NCBI RefSeq assembly: GCF_964656455.1
Contig: NC_135715.1
Span: forward strand, 165,632,437-165,696,436
Reading direction: 5' to 3'
DNA: 64,000 bases
Origin: Halichoerus grypus
Taxonomy: Eukaryota; Chordata; Mammalia; Carnivora; Phocidae
Made by a program: the position numbers and the translations under genes. Under the pieces are notes generated by a model. That model did no database searches. It was not told the origin of the DNA and saw nothing but the letters and a program-made list of their open reading frames with translations. Position 1 is the first letter of the stretch, and each line of letters opens with the position of its first letter. Of the stretch, positions 1-11,400 are shown one piece after another.

Positions 1-1174
1 GTGGCTCACAGGAGAATCAGCCCCCCATAGGGTCGCCTCGCAGCAGACCCCTTCTCCCACCAGAGGCAGGGCTCTATGAACAGGGTCTATAGTGGCCATC
101 TGAACAAACACCGAAAGCTCAAAAGGTATGGGGTAGGGAGAATCTATTTCCATTCCTTTGTACGCTGACAAAATTTGCCGCCTCTCCAAAAATAAGAGCC
201 AGCACTATGACCGCTCCATTGAATTACTGCTAACTGAGCTCCGGAAGGTGAGCCTGCGAGCAGGGTCAGGAGCAGGCAGGCACTCCCTTGCGCAGCAACT
301 GCTCCACAGCTAATTGCCGTTTTCACAGCTGGGTTGAGCTTTCCAAAAGGCATCCTTCAACCCTCAGCTCTGAGCTCTTCTCATGATGTTCTTTCTTGCC
401 AACCATACCCCCATCAAAGACAGTTTATAGATAAAAGGATGTAGCTACAGTACATACATTTTTGCAAACATCACAGTGTGAAATCGAGGCATGTCTAAGG
501 CTTCTTTGTGAAGATCGCTGCATGCCACGGTCATTACCACAAGAGCTAAGCCTTCTACGGACAAGGAGGCAGCCTCCTTGCCTGAATGTCCTCAATGGCA
601 ATTCTTCCACAGTTTATTTTTGCTCCTCTTACGAGAAACATGGGTCCTTTGAAATCCTTTATAAACAGAGTCTACTTCCAAACAGTGAGGTCAGTAAGAA
701 ATATGGAGAGCTGCTACCTAATGCCTACCTGGCATCACCCAACAGATGTTCATGCATGCATCCATCCCTTTAAAACCACAGAGGAGGCTGAGGTAAGTGG
801 AAAATCCTGGTCGAGGGCCTGCCGAGAATGAATTATTTGAAGCATGGCATGGCTGCAGTTGAATGCCCAACACCACAAAGGTACCAGAAACGGAATTTGA
901 CCAGGTTAAGCAAACCTCTAGTGGGTCACAGGAATGTGAGCCAAATGGGACTGCATTTGACACTTTAAGGCGAGGGAAAGCAAAACAAGAAGGATGAAAC
1001 AACGCTTGGGCCATCGCTATTAACCACTGAGCTGGAGGAAGTACATCCACCAGCACCGTCCTGCTTTATGCTAAACCTCTGTTACACTTAGACTCCAAGT
1101 CACACTAGAAAGCAGGTATTTCCATATAAGCAGCAGGCATCTGCAATGCTGATATATCTGATATTAACTCTCCA

Positions 1175-1312
1175 TAGCTTCATGGCTCAAAGCCTTGGCT
1201 GCATATTGGAATCACCTGGGAGCTTTAAGAAACACTGATGCCTGGATTCCACCCAAAGGGATACTGATTTGATTGGTCTGGGTGCAGCCATGCTTGAAAA
1301 CCATTGCTGCAG
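1175..1312. mobile_element. MER5-like hAT-Charlie DNA transposon fragment
   Basis: The stretch resembles the non-autonomous MER5 family: it contains the diagnostic GGAATCACCTGGGAGCTTT and a TGATGCCTGG...CCACCC segment, and ends in a GAAAACCATTGC-like terminal repeat. It is diverged, as expected for an ancient element that no longer moves. It is one of the very few interspersed repeats in the KLF7 intron part. Confidence 0.75.
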
Positions 1313-1496
1313 ACTTAGCCAAATCTTAACTCACCATCATATCATAATCCCTACATAGCAACTGAATGCCTACTGTGTGCAAGACTCTCTACGAACCTGA
1401 AGGGTTACGTACTAAAATGTATGGATTATCAAAATTATAACCAAAGCATCAACTCTGCTCTACATCAAACAACCTGACTGGAAAAACAAGTCAACA

Positions 1497-1632
1497 GGAA
1501 AAAAAGACAAGAAAAAGGAAGGAAGGAAGGAAGGAAGGAGGAAGGGAGGGAGAGAGAGAGAAAAATAAAGAAAGAAGAAAGAAAGAAAGAAAGAAAGAAA
1601 GAAGGAATGAAAGAAAGAGGAAAGAAAGAGAA
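1497..1632. repeat. Polypurine microsatellite (GGAA/GAAA)n
   Basis: Tracts of GGAA then GAAA with GA interruptions, almost pure purine on the plus strand. The long open frame read on the other strand (Ser/Phe/Leu-rich) is an artefact of the repeat. Confidence 0.95.
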
Positions 1633-4600
1633 GCTCTACTACAAAACTAAAAAGCATCATGAAAAATTAAAAAGTTCTACACAAGAGTGTAGAAATAGTA
1701 GCAATTACTATCAGCCAAGAGAAAGGAAAGGAGTTTCCTGGAAGATGTGGCAACCATCTGAAAGTTAAAGGATGGGTAGAATTTGGACAAACAGAATCAG
1801 AGAAGAAGATGGAGGAAGAAGGAAAAAGCTGAAGGAAATGACAGAAATAAAGACCAAAGCAGGAAAAACACAGTGATCCAGTTTGGATGGCACTTACTGC
1901 ACATAAAAGGGGGAAATGTGACAATTACCCAGGCCGAGCGGAACATCCTAGAACATCCTGACTCAGAAGTTTGGCCTCATTCTATGTGCAACAGGGAGAC
2001 ATCGAGGGCTTGAAAACATGGTGATGGAGGTAGAAAGTCAGTCCAGGGGCGGTGCCAGGGGCTGCCCTGGGGAATGGCAGAGGGAACAGGAAGGTGAAGG
2101 CCACGGTGAAGTAGTATAGGGCCCAAATCAGTGGGATTTGCACCTGATTGGATGCAAGGGAAGAGAGGAGCCAAAGATGACTAGAGCTTCAAACATAGAT
2201 CACAAGAAGAAAGGTCATCTCAATAAAAGAAACCAGGCAGCCAAGAAAAGAGGAAAGACGTTGCGGAGTTCAAGCTTTGGGACACAGTCAGCTGAGGTGA
2301 TCATGGGCCAATCCCAAAGCCTTTATCGTCAGTCCCATGTTTTCAATCCATCCCCACTTTGGGGGCCTGAAAGTCAGGAAAATATCTGCAGTTGGAGATG
2401 TAGGTTACAGCTCTGAGGAAATAAAGAAGTCTCCACTTGGAGAGGAAACTGCAGTTTCTAAGATTGCAGAGATGAAACAGATCAGTGAGATGAGTTCCCA
2501 CAGAGAATTCTCACCATCGTAGCTCCCCAAGATTGGGTAGAGACGGGCAAAAAATAACCAGGTAAAGGGGTGAAGAGCACCCCACATTTCCCTTCCTTAG
2601 GAGGTACACTGTGGACTTAGGCCCACTTCATCCCCAGTTATATTGTCCATCCCAACCCCCTACCGTATACATCATGTATCCTCCTTACTCCCACTCCACC
2701 TGTTATCACTGAAGTGACAGATCTTTTTAAAATAAAACTAAAGTTGTAATTGGGGTCTTTTGTTTGTTTTTTTCTTTTCAGGACAGTGTACATTTTCCAG
2801 GTTACCACACATTATTATAAAAGTGGGAAATGGATTCAATCATACTCATAAGCCTTTACCAAGATATTCAATAGCTTGGTTTAAGCCCCAGACAATTCCA
2901 AGATCCCATGTACTAGTAGTGTTCTAAGTAAAAAAGGGGATTTTCTTGTTCCCTTTAAGGGGAGGGAGGGAAAGAGAGAGGAGGTAAGAATGAGAAGTGA
3001 CTCAAAGTATACTCAGAGGAGTGTAACCAACAGCAAGCAAACTGATGTGGGCATCCAAAAAGGGTCCTGAGTCCTGGAAGGACCATCAGTGTTAACAACA
3101 GCTATATGACCTTGGAAGGTTCAACGTCTCATCTGCTTTAACAACCACTTGGACCAACACTAGTGTTTTAGAACTGAAGAAACCAAGATCCTTTTCAGGA
3201 TTTGAAATTCCGAGATTCTATGTTCTTAGGTTTAGTACAAGGCCTGGGGCCTGACTTTCAATATGACCCTCAGGAAATGTCCATAAACCCATATTCAGAA
3301 ATAGATATCGCATGTGGCTCTACATTCATTATTCTAATTACTTCTAATCATTTCCGAATGACATGGATGCTGTTTCCTGGCCATTACGGACATGTGTATT
3401 CACACTGTATATTCATCTGCCCTAAAAGGGCCACCAGCCCCAACATGCCATCAGCTAAAAGAGCAACAGGACTTAGTAAATCTCAAGCAAGTTTTATAAA
3501 CAAGGTTGTGGCCAAGTGGGTAAATACAGACAGGCACAGGTAAGTGTTCAAAAACTCACAGGACTTAAAATTTCTTTTCTTGGCAATTATGTTCTGATTC
3601 TGTATCACTTAATTTTGAACGTGCTTCCTCTCCCGTACTGGAGTCAAGCTTCCAGGGCAGAATCTACACCTGCATCACCCATAGAGTATTTTTGCACATA
3701 ACCACAATTAAGGAATGAAGGATTTACTGTGAAGTACTTTCCATATTTCAACATAAACAAAGGAAATCTCACAAGGTGTGACCGACGGCCCCCACCAGCC
3801 CAATCACGTATGGTACCACTATGAGATCAAAAGTCACTCACGCCTTAAGCAGGCTGACACTAGGTCCATATGCCAAGGCTGCTGCTGACCCTTGGCTGTA
3901 ATATCAATCGGCCACACGTGTGGTGGCGAGGGCTGCTAGAAGCCGCTCTAATGGAGGGAGAAATGGACACAATACACTTAGCAGGACACTTAGCAAGTTC
4001 TCTGTCACACCAAAATGCCAAGTGAGGAAAACAGAAAGGACTCAAGGCAGTAGAAATCATTCTCCACATCAGCAGCTGCAGATAAAGACAATCAAGATCA
4101 TGACCATTTTTAGGTAAAAGCATGTGCTGGTAGTGGCAACGCTTCGTGCACTTTGGGAACTCTTACACTACATCGAAAAAGGCTGGTTTTTCAGGTGGAT
4201 GCTCTAGGGTGAGCACACAACGGAACGGGGTGGAGGAGTGTCTCTGAGCTTGCCCAGGTTACATGTAACATTACAGATGAGACCCTGTAAACTGTTCCAA
4301 TGACTTTAAACCATTAGTAGTTGTAGAACTTCCTAATCACTGTATTTGGGAAGATTCAGCAGTTTGGATTAAAACATTTCTACTTGTTTATGCTAAGTAA
4401 GCATTCAGATGATTCAGGAAAACAAAGGGATTTATTTGTAGAGAGACTAACTCTCTGCCCCTCACTCTTCTGGCACCACTCAGGTTAAATTGGGGAGCTG
4501 TCCTAAACTTTCAGCAAATCCCAATTCCAACATACATGCTCACTGATATACTGAGTGAACCAGAATCACAGAGACGTTCTCTGCACTGGCCAGTCACAGG

Positions 4601-7196
4601 GTCCAGCATAGGGGAGGAAAAGAAAAAAAAAAAAAAAACCCTTGCACACTACTACAAACTGCAGAGATAGGGGGCATCAGCTTTTCCATCAACACGAGCC
4701 AGTGGGGGCTGGCCAGAGTAAATCGTATCCTTCTTTGCTCAATGGGCATGGAGTGATTCAAGAAGACTGCAATGCCTTCTTGTACTCAAAAAGTTAAAAT
4801 CAGGAATCCTCTGAAGGGAGAAGAATCTGAAGATTTATAAGAGCGGCTACTAAAAGCCCCATTAGGACCCTCTCTAAACTCTTCCCATTTAAGCGGAGAG
4901 GCAAATAGCCCCCACTGGTATTTATATTTAGAATGGGCTGGAAGAGAGGAAGAGCCCACATCGGAGCACTGAAGGTCTCTGACATACCCATAACATAAAT
5001 CATTTCAGGGTGAGGCTGTCACAGTGCATCTTCTGCTCTGCCCTTTAAATGGATTGGACCCCAACATCACATTCTCCTCAGGGTAGGGAGTGGGGGGGTG
5101 GGAGTTTCATGGAGAACAAAGAAGTCACCACTTCCTTTATCCCCCCATGAAAGACAGATGTAGTAAAAATATCTGCAGAGTAACATTCACTCACTTTAAA
5201 ATACCGAACTGCAAACAGGTAGACGGAATGATAATGTTTGTGAGCCCCTAAATCTACAAAAAGATGTATCTATTAAAAAGAACATGGAAACGAGTCTATT
5301 AAAGAAAGGCTAAGTGTGTGATTGATTGCACTCACATGTGCTCTCATTTGTAAAGCTACATTTATTTAGTGATTGCATCCTCATATAGAAAATCTGAATA
5401 ACGGGACAGTTCTCTCTTTTTTTTTTTTTTTTTCCATCTACCAAGTCATTGTTTCAAATAAAAAAAAAGATTTATGGTAACTGAAGAGCACACAAATAAC
5501 ATACAAAAAAAAAAAGCCAGCTATTTTATCCTTTCAGTGTGGTTAGCAAGGCTCCTTTGTGTCTACAAATTTCCCTGGGTGGTGCTGTTGCCAAGAAATT
5601 CTAATTCATGACAAGGTTTTCTGCAAATTGGGGACAGAGGCAAACCTGCAGATGCAGGGACCCTACAGTTTGCTTTGTCTTTCTGGCTGAGACAGCACCT
5701 GGCTGCTCAGGCCTATAGAAGGCAGGGCAAAGGCAAGATCACCAGAAAGAGGAAGAAGCGATGTAGCTCACAGAACAAATCCCATCCCTTGTATCATGAG
5801 GCTGTTCTTGGAAGGCAACCATTTTTGTAGGTTGTCCCCTAGAGATGCCTCATATCAAAGGCCTTGTAAAAAGCGTTCCAGGGTGCCTGAAACCAAGATG
5901 AAATTGCAGTGTTATGGGGACACTTTAGTTCGTACAGTAGCCAAGTATGCCATTAGTTTAAAACAATGGGGGAATGGGGGAGGAGGGAGGAATGTTCTAT
6001 GATTTATTTATTTGTTTCCAGTAGCAGTGGAAAATTTTCTCTGAGCAAAAAGGAGGCCTGAAACTGACCCCATCTGCCAATTATGAATCAGCATTAACAA
6101 CAAGCATAATTCCGTAAGAGTTTTCAAGTAACCATGCCATGCTCCTCAATGGCATGCAGCAAAGCTGCGTGCAAGTAAGACTCAGAACTTCATTACTTGA
6201 CCTGCACTCGTGAAAAGAGCAGACTAGGTATACAAAATCTATCCAAATTCTAAGAATTTGTAGCTTCTTGGAGAAAAATAACCAAGGGTATCATATCAAA
6301 TTCTTTTTATTTTCCAAGTCAGCAGTGGGTCCAGAAAAATCACAATTTCTACTGGCAACAAAACTCATGAATGTGTTTCCCTTTATCCATCATCAAGTGG
6401 CACCCTATAAACTACTCCGGCTTTTGTCCTACGTTTGACTTTTTCCTACTTTTGCTCAGACAGCTCTTGGAAAATTTCCTGCAAGTTCCGAAGAACTTAA
6501 GGCTGGTAGCCTTAAGAGTTGTGCGTCAGCTGAATTCCATAAAATAATAGACCACATAAGCACAGTGTAATTTACAGTTATATGACAGGCAGAGATGATG
6601 TTACTTGGGCCAAGTGCTTAAGTATGCAGTCAGAGCCCAGGAATGGAGAGCTGTTAATGTAAGATGTCCATCTGGATTTTAAAATTACATCGGCAATGGT
6701 TTTCAGAGTTGGAGCTGTATGTTGCGAAAGACGTCACTGCCTGAAAGCCCAATGTCAAAATGACGACCCCCGTGACAGGAGGACCATCCCAAGCTCACTG
6801 ACTGTTACGCAGGACAATTACCCCAGGCCACAGTTTAAAATAAAATCCCCAAAGAGTCCATCCTTAATTTTCAAATGCACAGATGTTCTTGGGTTTATCA
6901 ACCAAGCCACTCTTTCTCTACAAACCAAATCAGATTATTGGAATCTCTGTATTTTGCTCATCTCCTCAAGGCCAGGTACACTGTTCACTTTCAGAGAACA
7001 TCTAATAATTGCTCCTCATCTGACCTCTAAAATCTGATTACCCCAGAGCATCAGGAAACTTCCTCCTGTCTGGGGGTTCTTTGTAGCAATCTTCTTAAGC
7101 CATTTTGAGCAAAGGAGTCTCAAAATTTCACCATCTGATGGTTGACTTGGTCCTGTCTGTTGCATGTAACCATCCCCCCTCCTTACACTCAGAAGC

Positions 7197-7219
7197 GGGG
7201 GGGGGGGGGGGGGGGGGGG
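7197..7219 (+). repeat. Homopolymer run of 23 G
   Basis: An uninterrupted G run followed by AGCGGGAGAGGGAGG purine sequence, within KLF7 intron 1. On the plus strand, which is the non-template... strand of the rightward direction and the template strand for KLF7, it could form G-quadruplexes. Its exact length is uncertain because such runs are error-prone in sequencing. Confidence 0.9.
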
Positions 7220-9611
7220 AGCGGGAGAGGGAGGAAGGAAGAGATGGAGGTTGGAGGTTTTGTCATCAGCTTGAACTTAGAGTCTCAGTCACCTTTCAAG
7301 AGCGCGGTTGTGACTACAGAGCCCGGAGCAGAAAGCTCCTTGGAGTGATGTCTTATTTAGGAGTGCTTCCCCACAACTTATGTTTCAGTGTGACTGTGAG
7401 CATGCCTCTCAAATAGCTTGGCAAAGGGTTTTAAGGTAAGAGTAGTTGCCAGTTGGGGAGGGTGAAGGCAAGAAGTAAGGAGGGAGGTGTGGGGAAGTGG
7501 GGGCTGAGATTCCTTGGCCTGCAGATAGAAACTAAGCTAGAGGTTCCTTGATGGAGGCAAGTAGAGAGGAGGAGGGGAAAGGAAAAGCACAGGAGGCTTC
7601 GGAGGAAACAATAGATCTAATACATCCCTAATTATCAAACCAGTGATGTTTCTTTACAGATCCAGACTCTCTCCTGGATGGTCTAACCAGATCTAGAAAA
7701 GCAGGTTTCCTCTGGAGAGGCCTTCCCCAAAAGCAGGCTTTACTACTGTGAAAACTTGAACCAAAACAAAGTTGTGTGATTCATCAGGAGGGAACGCTGT
7801 AACAAATAAAGCCAACTTTCTTCCCTCCAACACTGCTTAACAGTTAGTCACAAACAAGGGCTGCCTTGGGCAGGCTGACTAAATCAACAGATTCCCTACC
7901 CTAACCTGTCTAGACAGTTGTTAATACGCAACCAGTTTGACACCAGTGGGCTGACAATGTGAAATGAAAGCTATTTCAGAAAATGAAATTCTAGCAACAT
8001 TTTGGCTTCATTAGCATGTGAAATAAAAGGAGGAAAAGATCTAGTGAGACCCTTCATGAGACAGTCTCATTAGGGATGGGGAAAGGATGCACTGAAGAAA
8101 TGCCTTGCACTAAGAACGCGTGAACTGTGTGTGCACTCAGAGACAAAGTCGAGGGTCTCTGCCAGCATCCTTGGGCAGCAACGGATGGTGGCCACACAGA
8201 CAGCAGAGGCCAGCACCAGGAGGAAAACTCACCGCCTCTAATCAGGGGAGAAGAGCAACTAGTAACAAAGGTACAGTCAGAGGATCAGCTTTGCCACTCT
8301 GCTCCCTATACCCAAAGCCAAACCTCACTCGCTAAAGCAGCAACTGTTACATCCCAGCCTCAAGCTGGCAAATCCCGCTTTGGATCCTGGCAGAAGAAAT
8401 TCAGCCGTTCATTAGCCTTAACAAGCTGCTGTCACTGAGCGAAGTTACATGAGCAGCCACACACCAAGCCTCTCGCAGTCCTCCCCAAGGGCAGGCTGGT
8501 TTCTTCAAGACGGACTGTGCGAGTTCACACTTCCGATGTGCAAATCCAGACTGTCTTCTTGGACGTTCCATGGTGCACACTGGAGTATTTTTAAAGAATA
8601 CCCATACCCCCCTGCCCCCCACCCACCATCTTTCCTGCGGTGTGTCCCTTCAGCAGTTCCTAATCCTTGCTGAGAAAATGACTGTTTCCGCAGCAGATCT
8701 AGCACTTTCCACTGACCAGCACTTTCTTTATTCGACTTCATAAAGCCCAGTGAACTTGTCACCAGACCCACTTTGCCCTCAGTGGGACGCCTAGCCAACT
8801 TGGCATCAGTGCCCTTCAGCATCAGAGGAGTTTCTTAACTAGTCCTCTAAGACAAAGTCAGAGGCATGGACGCACACACCACCCTTTGTCAGAGGCTGTG
8901 TGCCTTCTAACCAGGGAGGGACCCCAAACAAAAAAGAGAAACAAGGACACATATAGAGGCATTGCGCTGGGGAAATCTACAATGCATGGTCAGCGTTAGA
9001 TAGATATATCTTCCCTTCCTCCTCCTAGATATCCTTGAGTATCTTTTGTCACTGGGCTCCTCTCCCTTCTGCCCACCTTCTCATCTCAAAATCAAGTTTC
9101 TATCTTTTATTGTCACGCGCTAATTACTGGGAAAACACTCCTACCTCCTGACCCCCATCTGACGGTCTTCAGCACCAGTTGAAAGAACTAAACCTGATTT
9201 AACGTACCAAGTAGGTAGAGCTCAGGCATGTAGGGACGCAGTATCCTGTCATCAGTAGCTCATAAAGCCCCAAACCACCTTCCCACCCGGTTCCCCCGAA
9301 CCCCAGAAGTTACGCAGGTCTGTGCTGGGGACAGTGAGCCCGACAACGTGTGCGCAAGGATGTGTGTTGGTGACTGAAACGCAGGCAGCTCAGACCGGCT
9401 GCTCAGCTCAGCACACTAAGGGGTTAGAGGGTGGGTGGAGAGGTAAGCGCAGATGACTGTTTCCGAAAACATTTTAAACAACAAACAGCCAAAAAAAAGG
9501 GGGGGGGGATAAAACAAACAAACAAAAAATTCAACCCCAAGCCCACACCAACGCAGCCCCTGCGTCTCCGCCGCCACCACACGATTTACACAAGTAATTT
9601 AAATCATTCAC

Positions 9612-9713
9612 CTGCTGCCAGGTCTCCTCCAGGGATGGCAAAGCTGAGAAGTAGCCGGTGTCGTGGACAAGTTGTAGCTCCTGGAATATACTATAACTAG
9701 CCAACACGTCCAT
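9612..9713 (-). CDS. KLF7: KLF7 first coding exon (partial gene)
   Basis: This exon encodes the N-terminus of Krueppel-like factor 7, a nuclear transcription factor that binds GC/CACCC boxes and acts in neuronal and metabolic gene control. The 34 residues begin [11 protein letters not shown] and end ETWQQ; this acidic, hydrophobic N-terminal segment is shared by KLF6 and KLF7, and ASY at residues 5-7 fits KLF7 (KLF6 has PMC). The start is the ATG at 9713-9711: it has A at -3 and G at +4, the codons just upstream include no ATG, and an in-frame TGA lies upstream at 9782-9780. After the second Gln codon (CAG, 9614-9612) the minus strand reads GTGAAT, a good splice donor with phase 0. The rest of the roughly 300-residue protein, including the three C2H2 zinc fingers, lies on exons left of the window. 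Identity rests on my recall of the family sequence. Confidence 0.95.
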
Positions 9714-10350
9714 GCTGCTGCTGCCGGGCAAAACGGGAGGAGAAACCCTCCCCCGAACACAGTTGGGTCTGTTTGTTTGTCAGTCTGTCTGGCTCACCCC
9801 CCAAGAAGGCAGACATCCAGTGGCCCTTTTGTTTTGTTTTGTTTCAGTCAACTAAAAAGGAAAAAAAAAATCAATGCAGGAGAGAGGAAGAGAGGAGGTG
9901 AGAGAGGAGAGAGTGAGTGGGGTGGATGGAGAGAGGCATCCAGCATGTACAAGTGCAGACGGCTGCCAGGAAAAGGGGACTTCTCCACGGGAGTAACAAT
10001 TCCCTTCCAGGGCTCTAATCACTCCAGCTCGTGGATCAGGAAGGGGGATGCAAACTCACTGACACGAAGCTGCCATCTATTTCTGCAGCGCTGTTCGCTC
10101 CTAATGCAATCTTTGCTCTTTATTTTGGGAGGTTGCATTTTTTTTTTTTCTCGCGATCGCTTCTCTCCCCCCCTTCCCTTCCCTCCCCACCCCCCACCCC
10201 ATCCTTGCTAGTTTGTAGTCTCTCCCCCCCTCCTTTTCTCCTCCTCCTGCTCTTCCCCCTCCCCAAACTCCCCCCTCCGCCCGGCTCTCCGCGCAGCCGT
10301 GGGATCTCGGAGGAGGGCGTCCATTAGGCCGCGTGTGACCATGTAAGGTA
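9714..10350 (-). other. KLF7: KLF7 5' leader / 5'UTR (right boundary approximate)
   Basis: Sequence immediately upstream of the KLF7 start, read on the minus strand. It carries an in-frame TGA at 9782-9780, a TTTTG repeat (about 9828-9843 on the plus strand) and long polypurine/polypyrimidine stretches (about 9865-9935 and 10140-10280). I see no convincing acceptor site between the ATG and the CpG island, so the leader is probably one block continuous with the first coding exon. The transcription start is inferred only from the position of the promoter motifs at about 10360-10440; it could be nearer the ATG. Confidence 0.5.
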
Positions 10351-10363
10351 AACAGGGGGCTCA

Positions 10364-10441
10364 TGAAGTCACTGAGGACCAATGGGGAGCGCGGAGCGGG
10401 GTCCGGGGCGGGGCTTGGCTCTGGCGGCGAGCGCGGATTGG
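10364..10441 (-). promoter_or_regulatory. KLF7: KLF7-side proximal promoter motifs
   Basis: Seen in sequence: a CRE-like TGAAGTCA at 10364-10371 (one base from the palindromic CRE), a plus-strand CCAAT at 10379-10383, a GC box GGGGCGGGGC at 10405-10414, and an ATTGG (CCAAT on the minus strand) at 10437-10441. On the minus strand the order is CCAAT, GC box, CRE-like, then the leader, a plausible TATA-less promoter for KLF7. Function is inferred from motifs only. Confidence 0.55.
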
Positions 10442-10487
10442 CAGACTGCGGATCTCCCTGCTGCCTTACAAGGCGGCGCGAGGCGAG

Positions 10488-10511
10488 CTATTTTTAGAGG
10501 GCTATATAAGG
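10488..10511 (+). promoter_or_regulatory. Rightward TATA box with MEF2 and CArG-like motifs
   Basis: CTATTTTTAG at 10488-10497 fits the MEF2 consensus YTA(W)4TAR exactly. Six bases later TATATAAG (10503-10510) is a strong TATA box on the plus strand. The same bases form CTATATAAGG (10502-10511), one mismatch from the SRF-binding CArG box CC(W)6GG. A plus-strand CCAAT at 10379 sits about 120 bases upstream. Together they suggest a start near 10530-10540, transcribed away from KLF7, possibly muscle- or serum-responsive. The minus strand of the same site is also TATA-like, so use by KLF7 cannot be excluded. Confidence 0.55.
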
Positions 10512-10534
10512 GGGCTGAGGCGGCTGCGCGGCGG

Positions 10535-11400
10535 CCGGGGAGCGCGAGCGCGAGCGCGAGGGACGGGGAGGGCCGCGGCGACACTCACGCCGGCTCCTGG
10601 GACGCCGAGGCGGCCGGGCTTGGGCCGAGCGCCGGCCTCCGACCCTCGCTCCGATGCCTGGTGGAGGCCCGGGCGCCCGGAGCTTGCGTCCCTCGGAGGG
10701 GCGGGGTCGCGTGTCGCCGTCCTGGCGGGGACGCGGCCGGTCTGGAGGTGAAAGTCCAGACTGCGGGGTTAGGATGCCTCCTGGAGGAGGAGCGGGGCGG
10801 GAGCCCGGCGGAGCCGCCGTCGGGGGTGGGGGAGGAGGCACTGACACTTCCCACTCTGCCTCGCTCCGGGGCCCGGGGGTGGAGAGCCGGGAGGGAGAGG
10901 CGGGCAAAGGAGGGCCTCACTTACTAACAAATAAACCGAGAAAAAAAAGAAAAAGTCACCAAAAGCCCCTTCACAAAATGCCCACAGGCTGCCAGGGCGC
11001 AGGAAGAAGCGCCCGAGGAGGAAGTGGCACACAATGGAACCGAACAAAGGGGAGCGGCGCCGAGAGAGCGACCTGCGCCCCCCCCCCCAACGCGCGCGGC
11101 GCGCAGTCCCCGCCCCGCCAGCGCCCGGGTGCGCGCCACCACCCGCCAGCCCTGCGCTGGGACCCCGCGCGGGCGGCCGCGCCGGGAGGCGGTCTCCCAG
11201 TTAGAGTTTCGAAAAGGGACGTTTCGCTGGAGTGCGAGTCGGAGAGAACGGAAGGCGCCCGGGTAGACGCGGGGCGCAGGCAGAAGCCGGCAGCTTATTG
11301 GGGAGGGAGGGGGGCTCAAACCTGAGGCTCCCCAAGTGGCTGCCGAGCTGCGGTGGTGAGGGGCGGAACCGGATCGGACTCTGGAGCTGGCATAGAGAAA
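10535..11400 (+). ncRNA. Possible first exon of a divergent transcript (unidentified)
   Basis: If the TATA box at 10503 is used, RNA would begin about 10535 and run right through the CpG island. I find no protein-coding frame with recognisable homology, so a divergent long non-coding RNA is the simplest reading. A GAG/GTGAAA sequence near 10745 could be a donor site, but exon limits cannot be set by eye. In human the smooth-muscle lncRNA MYOSLID is described from the same cytoband as KLF7 and responds to MYOCD/SRF; whether this is its orthologue is speculation. Confidence 0.25.

Larger units (their letters stand above)
1..9611 (-). other. KLF7: 5' part of KLF7 intron 1
   Basis: Everything left of the KLF7 donor site (GT at 9611-9610) is intron of that minus-strand gene, continuing beyond the window. 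I see no other exon. The block contains a MER5-like fragment near 1.2 kb, a polypurine microsatellite at 1.5 kb, A and T runs (4621-4638, 5418-5433) and a run of 23 G at 7197-7219. It has no can-SINE, no young L1 and no recognisable LTR, unlike the rest of the window. Short open frames here look like chance ORFs. Confidence 0.85.
10290..11370. promoter_or_regulatory. CpG island spanning the KLF7 promoter
   Basis: A sharply GC-rich, CpG-dense block in an otherwise AT-rich window, ending about 11.37 kb where AT-rich sequence resumes. It lies immediately upstream of KLF7 and extends about 1 kb beyond the promoter motifs, suggesting a broad unmethylated promoter active on both strands. It contains a hexamer GCGAGC-type repeat at about 10541-10560 and a C run at about 11081-11089. 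Several long open frames cross it in different frames and on both strands; this is expected in stop-poor GC-rich DNA and I do not call them genes. Confidence 0.85.

Noticed and set aside
1460..1660. Ser/Phe/Leu-rich open frame on the minus strand
   Set aside because: It is the translation of a polypurine microsatellite.
8120..8820. Several open frames of 70-105 codons in KLF7 intron 1
   Set aside because: Overlapping on both strands without homology or splice signals; treated as chance frames in moderately GC-rich intron sequence.
9714..9731. Extension of the KLF7 N-terminus by six codons
   Set aside because: The upstream codon is TTG, not ATG. The ATG at 9713-9711 has a strong context and matches the known KLF7 start.
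10382..11325. Long open frames of 90-220 codons on both strands in the CpG island
   Set aside because: They overlap in several frames, are rich in Gly, Ala, Arg and Pro, show no recognisable domain, and are expected in GC-rich DNA with few stop codons.
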